This document shows, one piece after another, positions 23,951-34,798 of a stretch of DNA of 64,000 nucleotides (the first letter of the stretch is position 1; every line of letters starts with the position of its first letter). The position numbers were made by a program, and so were the translations under genes. Origin of the DNA: Desulfuromonadaceae bacterium (lineage in GTDB: Bacteria > Desulfobacterota > Desulfuromonadia > Desulfuromonadales > Desulfuromonadaceae); assembly GCA_016936455.1 (NCBI GenBank), contig JAFGXV010000019.1, positions 1 to 64,000 of the forward strand. Reading direction: 5' to 3'. The notes beneath the pieces were generated by a model. That model was not told the DNA's origin. It worked only from the letters and a program-made list of their open reading frames with translations, and did not search any database.

Positions 23951-26344
23951 TTATTCCATTCCGGCATCAAAGTTAAACAGCGAGGTATTCGCCAGCGGCC
24001 GATCCACGGCCACGGCATCCAGCACCTGTTTGCCCTCGCTGCTGAAGGCTCCCAAGTGGGACAGATCGACCAGCACGCCGGCGCACCCCATTTCCCGGAG
24101 GGACTGCAGGCGACCGAGCAACGAGAAATCCCGCTCGGAACTGAGCACCGTCAACCCGCCGCGCTGGCGGACACGGTACTGGTCGCCGCGGTCGGACACC
24201 AGCGGCTGGTCACCTTTGACGTTGGGAATGCGGATGCGCGAGGTAATCAGAGCCATATTGCCGTAGACCATTAATCGAAACGGGACGTCAGGGCAACAGC
24301 GGACCAGCTCGGCCATGCTGTCACGTTCTTCTTCGACATAGAGTTCCAGTGCCTGCGCGCCAAACTCCTGCCAGCTTTGGACCGCCTGACTGTTGAGGCT
24401 GAACAACCGGTAGCCGGTTTCCAGTTCCAGCGCAGGCACCAGATCCTGATAGCGGGTAAACAGACGGAAATGACTGAGATTGTTGAGGCGGAATTTGCGG
24501 AACCCGCACGCCACCAGATGATGCACCCCCTTCTGAACTGTCTCCCAGTCCCCATCGAAGAGGGCAAACGGCACATCCCACACCACGCCACGCTGCTGAC
24601 GCGGCGAGACCTTCCACGGCCGGTGCAGCACCGCTGCGGTCAACGGCACCAGCACCCGGTCGACATCACGGTTTTCCATGATGCGCATTTCGCGCACATC
24701 CTTGACCGCGACCGTCACATCCAGTCCGGCAGGTTCCGCAGTGGCCTGGGGCTGCGGCAGACTGGCCAGTGCCCGCTGGCGCTGTTGACGCCGCTGCTCG
24801 GCCTGATGGCGTTCCAGCTGCTGCTGCAGGCTGGCATAAAATGCACGCCGGATCTCTTTCAGCCGTTTCGGCGGCACCACCACCTGCGGCGGCAACGCCA
24901 CCTGAACAGCGTGCAGTGCAAACGGGGCCTTGTCGGTATGACTGAACAGCTCTTCCAGCATGACTGACGTCAGGGGGCTGTCCTGGGCGGCGAAGCACTC
25001 GACCGCGAAGGTTTCACCATAATCGACCCCCGCCACCCGGGCCTGAAGGTGAAGCTGCTGGTCGCTCAGAGCCAGGCTCAGCTCCATGGGGGATCGGTAC
25101 GGTTCAACCTGCTGCAGCCGACGACGGCAGGCCGCATCGCTGAGGGAGAATGCCTGCTGAGAGGAGACCTTGAACACGGCATCGCCGACCTCAAACTTGC
25201 CGCTGAACGGCGATTCCACCCCGATCAGACCGGCCGACATCCTTTTAAGCGGCTTTTTGCCCGCCCACAGCTGCTTGACGGTAAACGCCGTCCCGACCTG
25301 ATCATTGCGCGGCTGCACGCGCAGCCGGTCGCCAACGCGCACCTCATCACGGCTTTTGAAGTTCAGGCGTTGCCCGCTCACCGCAGTCACATCGCCCAGA
25401 AAGCGCCCGGTCGATCCACGACGCGCCGGCGTCGCCAGATCCGCCGGTTGAGCACCGCTTAAAAAACCGCGGGTTGGCGTGCGACCGAAGGACTGTTTCA
25501 GCCATTCGCGGGCCTGCTCCAGTGCAGCCTGGCGGTTTTTGCCTTCGGCATCCATCACCAGACGGTAAGCTTTGACAACATTGGAGACATACTCGGCACT
25601 CTTCATGCGCCCTTCGATCTTGAAGCTGCGGATTCCCGCCTGTTGCAACGCGGGCAGCAGATCAATCGCTGACAGGTCGTTGGGGGAGAAATAGTAGCCG
25701 GGCTTGCCGCCATAGGTATAGCGCCGACGGCAGGGCTGGGCACAGCGACCGCGGTTACCGCTCTTGCCACCGAGCCAGGAAGAAAAATAGCACTGCCCGG
25801 AAAAACAGAAACACAGGGCACCGTGGATGAAATGTTCCAACTCCATCCGCGTCTGGCTGCGGATATGGGCAATCTCGGGCAAGGTCAGTTCGCGCGCCAG
25901 CACCACCCGCTCAAACCCCATCTCTTCCAGCTGTTTGACTCCAGCACTGTTATGGATCGTCATCTGCGTCGAGGCGTGCAGTTTCAGCTCGGGATAAAAC
26001 TCACGCGCCAGTCGCCACACGGCGAGATCCTGCAGGATCACGGCGTCGACCCCGGCGGCGCTGATGGCGGACAGGGCCTCAACCAGCTGCGGCAACTCGC
26101 GCTCCTTGATCAGGGTATTCAGCGTCACGAAAAGCTTGCGCTGCTGGCCATGGGCATAGCGTGTCATGGCATCAAGGTCGTTGTAGGAAAAATTTTTCGC
26201 TTTGGCACGGGCGGAAAAATCTTTCAGGCCGCAGTACACGGCATCGGCGCCCGCTTCCAGCGCGGCAAAAAACGCTTCCAGGCTACCGGCCGGCGCCAAC
26301 AGTTCCGCCGTCACCGGCCTATGCTTCACTATTTTTTCCACCAT
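23951..26344 (-). CDS. U32 family peptidase-like protein (RlhA/YegQ-type)
   Basis: A 797-residue protein. The N-terminal U32 domain starts ELLAPAGSLEAFFAALEAGADAVYCGLKDFSAR and contains the Cys-rich family signature (EHFIHGALCFCFSGQCY then GNRGRCAQPCRRRY), whose Cys residues bind an iron-sulfur cluster in studied relatives. The long central part matches the collagenase-associated DUF3656 region found in RlhA, an enzyme of 23S rRNA cytidine hydroxylation. The C-terminal third has U32-like repeats (CGFRKFRLNNLSHF). It is longer than E. coli RlhA (about 650). AAGGAG sits six bases before the ATG. The exact substrate is uncertain. Confidence 0.85.
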   Translation of the reverse strand: MVEKIVKHRPVTAELLAPAGSLEAFFAALEAGADAVYCGLKDFSARAKAKNFSYNDLDAMTRYAHGQQRKLFVTLNTLIKERELPQLVEALSAISAAGVDAVILQDLAVWRLAREFYPELKLHASTQMTIHNSAGVKQLEEMGFERVVLARELTLPEIAHIRSQTRMELEHFIHGALCFCFSGQCYFSSWLGGKSGNRGRCAQPCRRRYTYGGKPGYYFSPNDLSAIDLLPALQQAGIRSFKIEGRMKSAEYVSNVVKAYRLVMDAEGKNRQAALEQAREWLKQSFGRTPTRGFLSGAQPADLATPARRGSTGRFLGDVTAVSGQRLNFKSRDEVRVGDRLRVQPRNDQVGTAFTVKQLWAGKKPLKRMSAGLIGVESPFSGKFEVGDAVFKVSSQQAFSLSDAACRRRLQQVEPYRSPMELSLALSDQQLHLQARVAGVDYGETFAVECFAAQDSPLTSVMLEELFSHTDKAPFALHAVQVALPPQVVVPPKRLKEIRRAFYASLQQQLERHQAEQRRQQRQRALASLPQPQATAEPAGLDVTVAVKDVREMRIMENRDVDRVLVPLTAAVLHRPWKVSPRQQRGVVWDVPFALFDGDWETVQKGVHHLVACGFRKFRLNNLSHFRLFTRYQDLVPALELETGYRLFSLNSQAVQSWQEFGAQALELYVEEERDSMAELVRCCPDVPFRLMVYGNMALITSRIRIPNVKGDQPLVSDRGDQYRVRQRGGLTVLSSERDFSLLGRLQSLREMGCAGVLVDLSHLGAFSSEGKQVLDAVAVDRPLANTSLFNFDAGME

Positions 26345-26431
26345 CCGTGACTCCTTGATCTGTTCCGGCCCATTACTTAAAAACTAGCGCAAGCCCCAGC
26401 ATACCACTGTTCACGCCACTGTGACAAAGAC

Positions 26432-26465
26432 GCAAAAAGCCCCTCTCGAAAGAGGGGCTTTTTGC
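26432..26465. terminator. terminator downstream of groEL
   Basis: A perfect 15-base stem (GCAAAAAGCCCCTCT, 26432-26446, and its complement 26451-26465) with a CGAA tetraloop, A-rich and T-rich at the two ends, so it can act in both directions. It lies 38 bases after the groEL stop on the minus strand. Confidence 0.92.
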
Positions 26466-26502
26466 GACACTTTCAAACGTTTGAGCGACGGGCTCGGGCG
26501 AA

Positions 26503-28158
<1,656 letters not shown>

Positions 28159-28205
28159 TCAAAACGGGGATAGTTATCGGTTCAAAAATTGAATCAAGGG
28201 TGTAC

Positions 28206-28496
28206 TTATTCGATCACGCCGAGGATATCGTCCTCACGCATCATCAGGTAGTTCTGACCTTCAATCTTGATGTCACTGCCGGCGTATTTACCGAACAGAA
28301 CCTTGTCGCCTTCCTTGACGCTCAGGGGCAGCACTTTGCCATCCGCGGTCACTTTGCCTTTGCCCACGGCAATGATCACGCCCTGCTGGGGCTTTTCCTT
28401 GGAAGCGGTGTCGGGAATGATGATCCCGCCGGCGGTCGTGGTTTCTTCTTCCACACATTTGACAATGACACGATCGTGCAGAGGTCTGATGTTCAT
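28206..28496 (-). CDS. groS: co-chaperonin GroES (10 kDa)
   Basis: A 96-residue co-chaperonin: [13 protein letters not shown] at the start, the mobile loop [21 protein letters not shown], the GEGK-like VGKGKV and the C-terminal [21 protein letters not shown]-type strand (here [20 protein letters not shown]). It caps the GroEL ring. First gene of the groESL operon, controlled by the CIRCE element upstream. Confidence 0.99.
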   Translation of the reverse strand: MNIRPLHDRVIVKCVEEETTTAGGIIIPDTASKEKPQQGVIIAVGKGKVTADGKVLPLSVKEGDKVLFGKYAGSDIKIEGQNYLMMREDDILGVIE

Positions 28497-28585
28497 CGTT
28501 ACTCTCCTTTAACTAAAGTGGTTTGACGGCCCCGGGGCCTGAAAACAGTTCAAGGCGCTATGCCTTCCTCGTCATCGTGAGACCG

Positions 28586-28612
28586 TTAGCACTCAAACGG
28601 GGCGAGTGCTAA
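28586..28612. promoter_or_regulatory. CIRCE element (HrcA operator)
   Basis: TTAGCACTC, nine bases, GAGTGCTAA: an exact match to the CIRCE consensus inverted repeat recognised by the heat-shock repressor HrcA. It lies 90 bases before groES, directly downstream of the promoter, so groESL is expected to be derepressed on heat shock. Confidence 0.97.
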
Positions 28613-28623
28613 CAACAGGGCTA

Positions 28624-28651
28624 AATATAATCACACCGCTCTGAATGTCAA
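28624..28651 (-). promoter_or_regulatory. groESL promoter
   Basis: On the minus strand TTGACA (28646-28651) is followed after 16 bases by TATATT (28624-28629), a good housekeeping-type promoter that places the transcription start at the edge of the CIRCE element. Confidence 0.75.
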
Positions 28652-28714
28652 GCGTTTCCTCCGCAAAAAGATCAGACCCCGCAGAAATCCTGCCTCGGTG
28701 GCCCGGACAAGCGC

Positions 28715-28743
28715 TTGACAGGCCAAAAGGGCCATGCTACACC
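28715..28743 (+). promoter_or_regulatory. candidate promoter of the aminotransferase gene
   Basis: A perfect -35 TTGACA (28715-28720), 17-base spacer and a weak -10 TACACC (28738-28743). The resulting leader of about 105 bases before the ATG at 28858 shows no structure I recognise as a known riboswitch. Confidence 0.45.
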
Positions 28744-28857
28744 ACCAAAATCGCAAAAAAGGTGTTGATTTCAAACGACTTCGGCAGCGTCCGCCCGGCA
28801 CGAGTCCTTCCAGAAACCCGGCTGGCCGTGTGCCTTCACAGAAGGGAACAGATCGTT

Positions 28858-29934
28858 ATGGTTAAAAAACTGTTTATTCCCGGCCCGGTGGACGTCAGCG
28901 CGGACGTCTTTCAGGCCATGAGCCACCCGATGATCGGGCACCGCATGCCCGAATATGCCCAGCTGCACGAGAGTGTCACGCGCCAGCTCAAAACGTTGCT
29001 CAACACCGACAAGCCAGTCTTTCTCTCCACCTCCAGCGCCTTCGGCATCATGGAAGGGGCGGTGCGCAATCTGGTGCAGAAACGCTGCGCCAATTTTGGC
29101 AACGGCGCGTTCAGCACCAAGTGGCACGACGTCACCAAACGCTGCGGGCTGGAGGCGGACCTGTTCAGCGCCGAGTGGGGGCAGCCCATTACGCCGGAAA
29201 TGGTGGACCAGGCCCTGTCCACAGGCCGCTACGATGCCCTGACCCTGGTGCACAATGAGACCTCCACCGGGGTCATGTCGCCGCTGGCGGATATCGCCGA
29301 GGTCATGAAAAAGTATCCCGACGTTTCCTCTATCGTCGACACCGTCTCCTCCATGAGCGCGGTACCCATTGACTTTACCGCTCTGGGGCTGGACGTCTGC
29401 CTGGCCGGAGTCCAGAAAGCCTTCGGCCTGCCGCCGGGACTCGCCGTGTGCGCCGTTTCGCAACAGGCCCTCGACAAAGCCAGAACCACGCCCAACCGCG
29501 GCTACTATTTCGACTTCGAGGAGTTTGAGAAAAACGACCTCAAACACAATACGCCGAGTACACCCTGCATCAGCCTGATCTTCGGCCTCGATGCCCAGCT
29601 GAAAAAGATGTTTGCCGAGGGCCTCGACAACCGTTATGCCCGCCACGCCGAGATGGCCGACTTCACCCGCAGCTGGATCCAACAGCAGGGGTTCGGTCTG
29701 TTTGCCGCTGAGGGCTATCGCTCCATGACCCTGACCAGCGGAGCCAATGACGGCCGCACCGATCTGGATGCCCTGAAAAAGCTGGCGGGCGCCCGCGGCT
29801 TTGCCATGGACACCGGCTATGGCAAGATCAAGGGCCAGACCTTCCGCATTCCCCATATGGCGGACATGACTTTGGCTGACCTGAAAGAGTACTTTGCCCT
29901 GCTCGAAGAACTGCTGCCACAGGTACGCGCCTGA
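28858..29934 (+). CDS. class V PLP-dependent aminotransferase (alanine/serine-glyoxylate type)
   Basis: A 358-residue aminotransferase of fold type I. It begins MVKKLFIPGPVDVSADVFQAM, the family's usual start, at an ATG with AAGGGA upstream; an open frame extends left but includes the promoter. Visible are the FLSTSSAFGIMEGAVRNLV glycine-loop region, LTLVHNETSTGVMSPL, SSIVDTVSSMSAVPIDF and the Schiff-base lysine in LAGVQKAFGLPPGLAV. The family includes alanine-glyoxylate, serine-glyoxylate and phosphoserine-type enzymes; the last half is somewhat closer to SerC-like proteins of anaerobes. It may serve serine or glycine metabolism. Confidence 0.88.
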   Translation: MVKKLFIPGPVDVSADVFQAMSHPMIGHRMPEYAQLHESVTRQLKTLLNTDKPVFLSTSSAFGIMEGAVRNLVQKRCANFGNGAFSTKWHDVTKRCGLEADLFSAEWGQPITPEMVDQALSTGRYDALTLVHNETSTGVMSPLADIAEVMKKYPDVSSIVDTVSSMSAVPIDFTALGLDVCLAGVQKAFGLPPGLAVCAVSQQALDKARTTPNRGYYFDFEEFEKNDLKHNTPSTPCISLIFGLDAQLKKMFAEGLDNRYARHAEMADFTRSWIQQQGFGLFAAEGYRSMTLTSGANDGRTDLDALKKLAGARGFAMDTGYGKIKGQTFRIPHMADMTLADLKEYFALLEELLPQVRA

Positions 29935-29939
29935 TGGCC

Positions 29940-29992
29940 AGCTGAAACGAAAAAAAGCGCCATCCTGAGGGTGGCGCTTTTTTGTTTCAGCT
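29940..29992. terminator. bidirectional terminator between the aminotransferase and uvrD genes
   Basis: A long near-perfect inverted repeat (29940-29962 with 29972-29992) whose core AGCGCCA/TGGCGCT is flanked by A and T runs. It serves both convergent genes. Confidence 0.92.
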
Positions 29993-30004
29993 GCTCGGAA
30001 ATGC

Positions 30005-32305
30005 TCAGGCCGGTTCCAGGCCGGCAAACTTGAGCAATAACCGCTTGGGACCGAAGCGGTTAAAATAGACGATCACTTTCTGCTTATCCCCTTCCCCCTC
30101 CAGCCGCCGTACGGTACCTTCGCCGAAGCGGGCATGACGCACCCGTGAACCGATGCGTAATCCCGGCTCCGCAACCGGCGCGGGTTCCACTTCGATGACC
30201 GGCAGCTCCGGTGCAGGGCCTGCATCCGGCGTCCCTCTCCCAGCCTGCGGCGCGGCGGCGGGAGCCGCATGCTGCGCGAACAGGTCTGCAAGATTATGCG
30301 TCGGCCGCACTGCCGGGGTCTGTTGCGCAAAGGATTTCGTCTCCGCAGCAGGCGAGGCCGTCACCCGGTCGAACAGATGCGGCGGCACCTCACTGACAAA
30401 GCGGCTGGGTGGATTGAACTGATAACTGCCGTAGACGCGCCGCCGCCGGGCATGGGTGAGATAGAGTTTTTCCTTGGCCCGCGTCATGCCGACATAGCAG
30501 AGTCGCCGCTCCTCTTCCAGCTGCTCTCCGCTGTCTCCGGCGCGCTCGGCCGGGAAGATCCCATCTTCCATGCCAGACAGAAACACCACCGGGAATTCCA
30601 GGCCCTTGGCCGCGTGCAGGGTCATCAGCGTCACCCGGTCATGGCTGGGGTCATAGGCGTCCAGATCGGTAATCAGGGCGACCTGCTCCAGATAATCCTG
30701 CAGCGTCTGCTCTGCGGAACGGTGCTCTTCCATGCCGGCCAGCAGCTGATCCAGGTTGGCGAGGCGCTCCTGACTCTCGGCGGTGTTATCGCTCTGCAGC
30801 ATGCGGCTATAGCCGCTTTCCTCCAGCAGCTCCGCGGTCAACTGCGGATACGCCACCTGCGCCAGCCGACCCTTGAAGTCTTCAATCAGACCGATGAACT
30901 CCTGCACCCGCTTTGCCGCCGCACCGCTGAGCAGACCTTGTCCCACCGCCTGCTGGCAGGCAGGATAAAAGCCCCCGGCCTGCGCTTCCAGGCTGGCAAT
31001 ACGGGCGACGGTGGTGGCACCGATGCCACGCGGCGGCACGTTGATGATGCGCAAGGCGGCAATGCTGTCGGCCGGGTTGGTCAGCAGACGCAGATAGGCC
31101 AGAATGTCTTTGACCTCCATGCGGGCAAAAAAGCGCATGCCGCCGAACATGACATAGGGCAGACGGTCACGGACAAAGGATTCCTCGAGCACCCGTGACT
31201 GGGCGTTGGTGCGGTAAAGCACGGCGATATCCCGCAGAGGCCGTCCAGCCCGTCGCTGGCGCGCGATCTCTGTGGCGATATAGCGCGCCTCGTCCAGATC
31301 ATCGCTCAACGACTCCAACGTGATGGGCTCGCCGCCCTGCTTCTGCGTCCACAGGGTTTTACCCTTGCGGCCGACGTTGTTCGCCACCACTTCCGAAGCC
31401 GCTTCGAGAATCACCGCCGTCGAGCGGTAGTTCTGCTCCAGCCGGATCGTTTTACAGCCGGGAAAATCCCGTTCAAAACCCAGAATGTTGCCAACCTCAG
31501 CCCCGCGCCAGCGGTAGATGGACTGGTCATCATCACCCACCACGCACAGGTTGCCATGGATTCCGGCCAGCATCCGGACCAGCCGGTACTGCACGGCATT
31601 GGTATCCTGAAACTCGTCGACCAGAACATACTGAAAGCGCTCGGCGTAGCGCCGGCAGACCTCGGGATGCTGCTCGAACAGCTGCACACACAGCAGCAGC
31701 AGGTCGCCAAAGTCCAGAGCGTTGGCCTGGCGTAACCGTTGCTGATAGGCGCTATAGACACGCCTGATCAGGCCGGAACGGACATCATAGCCTTCAGGCA
31801 GTTCATGGGGCAGCTGACCGCGATTCTTGGCACCATCGATGGCGACAGCCGCCGCACGCGGCTTGAGCTGCTTGTCATCAATGCCCAGATCCTTCAACAC
31901 CGCTTTGAGCAGCCGTTCCTGATCCTGATCGTCATAGATGGTAAACGAGCTCTGATAGCCTTCCAGCACGCCGATCTCGCGGCGCAGAATCCGCACACAG
32001 GTGGAATGAAAGGTGGAAATCCACGGCGACTCGCCACCGGGCAGCAGGGCTTCGATGCGCCCGCGCATCTCGGCAGCGGCCTTGTTGGTAAAAGTGACCG
32101 CCAGGATGCGCCAGGCCGGTACCCCCTGATGCTCGATCAGATGCAGCACACGCCGGGTCAGGGTACTGGTCTTGCCCGAGCCGGCCCCGGCCAGAATCAG
32201 CAGCGGACCGTCGCCGTACTCCACCGCTTCGCGCTGCTGGGGATTGAGCCGGGCCAAGGGCTCTTCACTGGACCCCGTTGGATGTACGGCCCCCCGTTCA
32301 GACAT
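30005..32305 (-). CDS. pcrA: ATP-dependent DNA helicase UvrD/PcrA
   Basis: A 766-residue superfamily 1A helicase. Motifs seen: Q motif LNPQQREAVEY, Walker A AGAGSGKTSTL, Ia VTFTNKAAAEM, II LVDEFQDTN, III VVGDDDQSIYRWRGAE, IV RLEQNYRS, V LMTLHAAKGLEFPVVF and VI RLCYVGMTRAKEKLYL. The C terminus (RIGSRVRHARFGEGTVRRLEG) is the PcrA/UvrD RNA-polymerase-binding Tudor-like segment. It unwinds DNA 3' to 5' in repair and replication restart. It overlaps the ClC gene upstream by eight bases. Confidence 0.96.
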   Translation of the reverse strand: MSERGAVHPTGSSEEPLARLNPQQREAVEYGDGPLLILAGAGSGKTSTLTRRVLHLIEHQGVPAWRILAVTFTNKAAAEMRGRIEALLPGGESPWISTFHSTCVRILRREIGVLEGYQSSFTIYDDQDQERLLKAVLKDLGIDDKQLKPRAAAVAIDGAKNRGQLPHELPEGYDVRSGLIRRVYSAYQQRLRQANALDFGDLLLLCVQLFEQHPEVCRRYAERFQYVLVDEFQDTNAVQYRLVRMLAGIHGNLCVVGDDDQSIYRWRGAEVGNILGFERDFPGCKTIRLEQNYRSTAVILEAASEVVANNVGRKGKTLWTQKQGGEPITLESLSDDLDEARYIATEIARQRRAGRPLRDIAVLYRTNAQSRVLEESFVRDRLPYVMFGGMRFFARMEVKDILAYLRLLTNPADSIAALRIINVPPRGIGATTVARIASLEAQAGGFYPACQQAVGQGLLSGAAAKRVQEFIGLIEDFKGRLAQVAYPQLTAELLEESGYSRMLQSDNTAESQERLANLDQLLAGMEEHRSAEQTLQDYLEQVALITDLDAYDPSHDRVTLMTLHAAKGLEFPVVFLSGMEDGIFPAERAGDSGEQLEEERRLCYVGMTRAKEKLYLTHARRRRVYGSYQFNPPSRFVSEVPPHLFDRVTASPAAETKSFAQQTPAVRPTHNLADLFAQHAAPAAAPQAGRGTPDAGPAPELPVIEVEPAPVAEPGLRIGSRVRHARFGEGTVRRLEGEGDKQKVIVYFNRFGPKRLLLKFAGLEPA

Positions 32306-34097
32306 GGCGGTCCTCTTCCAGCGTCCGGGCCATCAGCACCCGATTGTAGGCCGAAACCATGTCACGCCGCGAAATGATCCCCACCAGTCGTCGGCTGCAA
32401 TCGCGCGCCACGACAGGAAGCTGCTCAATGTTGCGGTAGCCAATGCGGCGCATGGCCTGGTCGAGATTGTCATCTTCCAGCACCGTCGTGACCTCCGTGG
32501 TCGCCAGCTCCTTGACCACCACCAGATCCATCAGGTCTTTCTCGAACACCACGCCGAGAAAATCCTGGATCGAGATGATCCCGGTCAGCTCGCCCTGCTG
32601 ATTGACCAGCGGGAAATTGGTGTGTCGCGTGTGGCTGATAAATTGCGTAAACTGGCGCAGGGTCATGCCCTCGGGAATCGTCTCGGGTGCCGTCACCATA
32701 ACATCCCCGACACGGATCGACTTCATGATGTTGCGCTCCTTGCCGGCATCCAGATCGATACCGGCGCGGGCCAGCTCAACGGTATCAAGACTCTCTTTCT
32801 TGAAATGACGGCAGATGGTGGTGCCGATGACACAGGTTAGCATGATTGGCACGATAACCTGATAGGAGGCCGTCATCTCAAACAGCAGGAAGATCGCGGT
32901 CATCGGGGCATGGGTCGCCGCGGACAGAAAGGCCCCCATACCGATCAGGGCATAGGCACCCGGCAACAGGTTGAGCTGAGGAAACAGGCTCTGCGCCATA
33001 TGACCAAAAGACCCGCCAATCACGGCCCCGATATAGAGTACCGGCGCAAACAGTCCGCCGGGCAGACCGGAACCCAAAGTAATCGAAGTCGCCAGCGCCT
33101 TGAAGATCACCAGCAGCAGCAACAGCTGCCAGGTCCCCTCGCCGCGCAGAAAAGTATTGATGAACTCGTAACCGTTCCCGAACACCTGGGGCAGACCAAT
33201 GCCGATGAGGCCCACAACCAGGGCGCCAAGCATCGGTTTGGCCAGGCGATGCAGGCGCAGGCGGTCGAAATGCTCCTTGATGCGAAAATGGACCTCGATA
33301 AACGCCGACGCCAGAATGCCGACCACCAGTCCGAGCACAACGTAGAGCAACAGCTCCCAGTGGGAGCCGACCTGATAGGGCGGCACACTGAAAGCCACCT
33401 CGTTGCCGAGCAGCGCGCGCGACACCACGGTACTCATGCCGCTGGCGATAACAATGGAGGTAAAGCTGGAGATCTCAAAGGAGGACAGCAGCACGATTTC
33501 CTGAGCAAAAAACACCCCGGCAATCGGCGCATTGAAGGTGGCGGCGACACCACCGGAGACCCCGCACGCCACCAGGACCTTGAGCCGGTTGCCGCTAACC
33601 TTGAAGCCCTGACCGAACTGGCTGCCAACGGCTCCACCAATCTGCGCGATGGGCCCTTCCTGACCGGCACTGCCGCCCGTTCCCAGGGTAATGGCGCTGG
33701 CCAGGCCGCGGGTAATGATGGTACGGCCGGGAATTTTGGCGCCGCGCAGATTGACCTGCTCCAGAAAGGCGGAGAAACCAAACTTCAGGTCCTTGGCAAA
33801 AAACAGCCCGAACGGGATCATCAGAATCGCGCCGGCCATCGGGAACAGCACCACCCAGCACCGGCTCGGCGTCCAGTGGTCGAAGGAAAGGTCGAAAAAT
33901 TGAACCCCTTGCTCAATCACCAGCCAGTGAAAAAATTCGATCGTGCGGCGAAACGCAAAATTGCACAGTCCCGACAGCAGACCGATGGCCACAGCGAGAA
34001 TGGCCATAAAGGTATTCTCGCTGACGCGAAACTGCCCGAGCAGCTGTAGCCCGCGACGGCGCAAGGTATCAAAAAAGCAGGAAACGAGGTTGATCAT
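32298..34097 (-). CDS. ClC-family chloride channel/antiporter with CBS domains
   Basis: A 599-residue membrane protein. The ClC core (about 30-440) has the pore motifs GTGGSAGQEGPIAQIGGA (GxEGP, with Gln where many have Arg or Lys), the following GVSGGVAATFNAPIAGVFFAQE and the later LGSGLPGGLFAPVLYIGA. A cytoplasmic tail carries two CBS domains (about 470-590; VTAPETIPEGMTLRQFTQFI and LATTEVTTVLEDDNLDQAMRRIGYRNIEQLPVV), which usually bind adenine nucleotides and gate transport. The last bases overlap uvrD. Whether it is a channel or a proton antiporter cannot be told. Confidence 0.93.
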   Translation of the reverse strand: MINLVSCFFDTLRRRGLQLLGQFRVSENTFMAILAVAIGLLSGLCNFAFRRTIEFFHWLVIEQGVQFFDLSFDHWTPSRCWVVLFPMAGAILMIPFGLFFAKDLKFGFSAFLEQVNLRGAKIPGRTIITRGLASAITLGTGGSAGQEGPIAQIGGAVGSQFGQGFKVSGNRLKVLVACGVSGGVAATFNAPIAGVFFAQEIVLLSSFEISSFTSIVIASGMSTVVSRALLGNEVAFSVPPYQVGSHWELLLYVVLGLVVGILASAFIEVHFRIKEHFDRLRLHRLAKPMLGALVVGLIGIGLPQVFGNGYEFINTFLRGEGTWQLLLLLVIFKALATSITLGSGLPGGLFAPVLYIGAVIGGSFGHMAQSLFPQLNLLPGAYALIGMGAFLSAATHAPMTAIFLLFEMTASYQVIVPIMLTCVIGTTICRHFKKESLDTVELARAGIDLDAGKERNIMKSIRVGDVMVTAPETIPEGMTLRQFTQFISHTRHTNFPLVNQQGELTGIISIQDFLGVVFEKDLMDLVVVKELATTEVTTVLEDDNLDQAMRRIGYRNIEQLPVVARDCSRRLVGIISRRDMVSAYNRVLMARTLEEDRHV

Positions 34098-34177
34098 GCC
34101 CGGCCACCCTGATTCGGTGTGTTCAAATTCATAAAATATCGAATCTTAAGCTCTTTGCCGGGGGCTGTAAAGAACGA

Positions 34178-34216
34178 AGCGGGAAAAAACTGCGCAGAAC
34201 CGCATTTCTTCCCGCT
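34178..34216 (-). terminator. hairpin downstream of the SseB-like gene
   Basis: Inverted repeat AGCGGGAA/TTCCCGCT (8 bases each) enclosing 23 bases, followed on the minus strand by a mixed T-rich stretch. Long loop and poor T tract make it a weak terminator candidate. Confidence 0.35.
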
Positions 34217-34279
34217 GTCGGGGGTAAAACAGAAAAGCTTGCAGGAATCTTCGCCCGCAATGGGATCAGGTCAACCCGA

Positions 34280-34708
34280 TCAGTGTGACGACTCCTCTTT
34301 CTGGCTGTTTCGCACCACCTCGGCCAGCCAGGCAATTTCATCCGGCAGGAAGGTTTTGGAATAATCTGTCCCCACGTTCAGCGCCCAGTGCAGCGGCGGC
34401 GTCGACTGCTCGGCCAGCACGTACCCGGCCACCGGCACATAAGGCGCATCGTCGTCGGCCCAGATCTGCAGACGCTCCAGGGTATCGAACAGCACCAGGT
34501 AATCCGTATTATCGGCCTCCACCACCAGCGGCACGACCCCGTCCCCCTTCTGTTCATCCTCGGCCGTGTCGCCCGCCGGCACAATCGGCACAAAAAACGA
34601 GCTATTGAGAAACAGCTCGTAAAACCGTGCGCGATGTTCTTCGCTGTCGCTGTCGTTAAAAAAGGCGGCCAGCGCCTTGTCGAGTTCGGTAAGGGGGGGA
34701 GCCGCCAT
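34280..34708 (-). CDS. SseB-like domain protein
   Basis: A 142-residue acidic protein. The LDKALAAFFNDSDSEEHRARFYELFLNSSFFVPIVP start, followed by VVPLVVEADNTDYLVLFDTLERLQIWADDDAPYVPVAGYVLAE, matches the N-terminal domain of SseB family proteins, a small fold of uncertain function found alone in many bacteria. No signal peptide or membrane segment. It stands alone between the PAS sensor and ClC genes. I cannot assign a process. Confidence 0.72.
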   Translation of the reverse strand: MAAPPLTELDKALAAFFNDSDSEEHRARFYELFLNSSFFVPIVPAGDTAEDEQKGDGVVPLVVEADNTDYLVLFDTLERLQIWADDDAPYVPVAGYVLAEQSTPPLHWALNVGTDYSKTFLPDEIAWLAEVVRNSQKEESSH

Positions 34709-34798
34709 GTTTATCTCCTTGAGGGATGGTTCGCCCTGCAGGAGCGCGCAGGCAATCCGCAGGAAAAACAGGGATGATAACCCAGCCCGCTGCGCTTT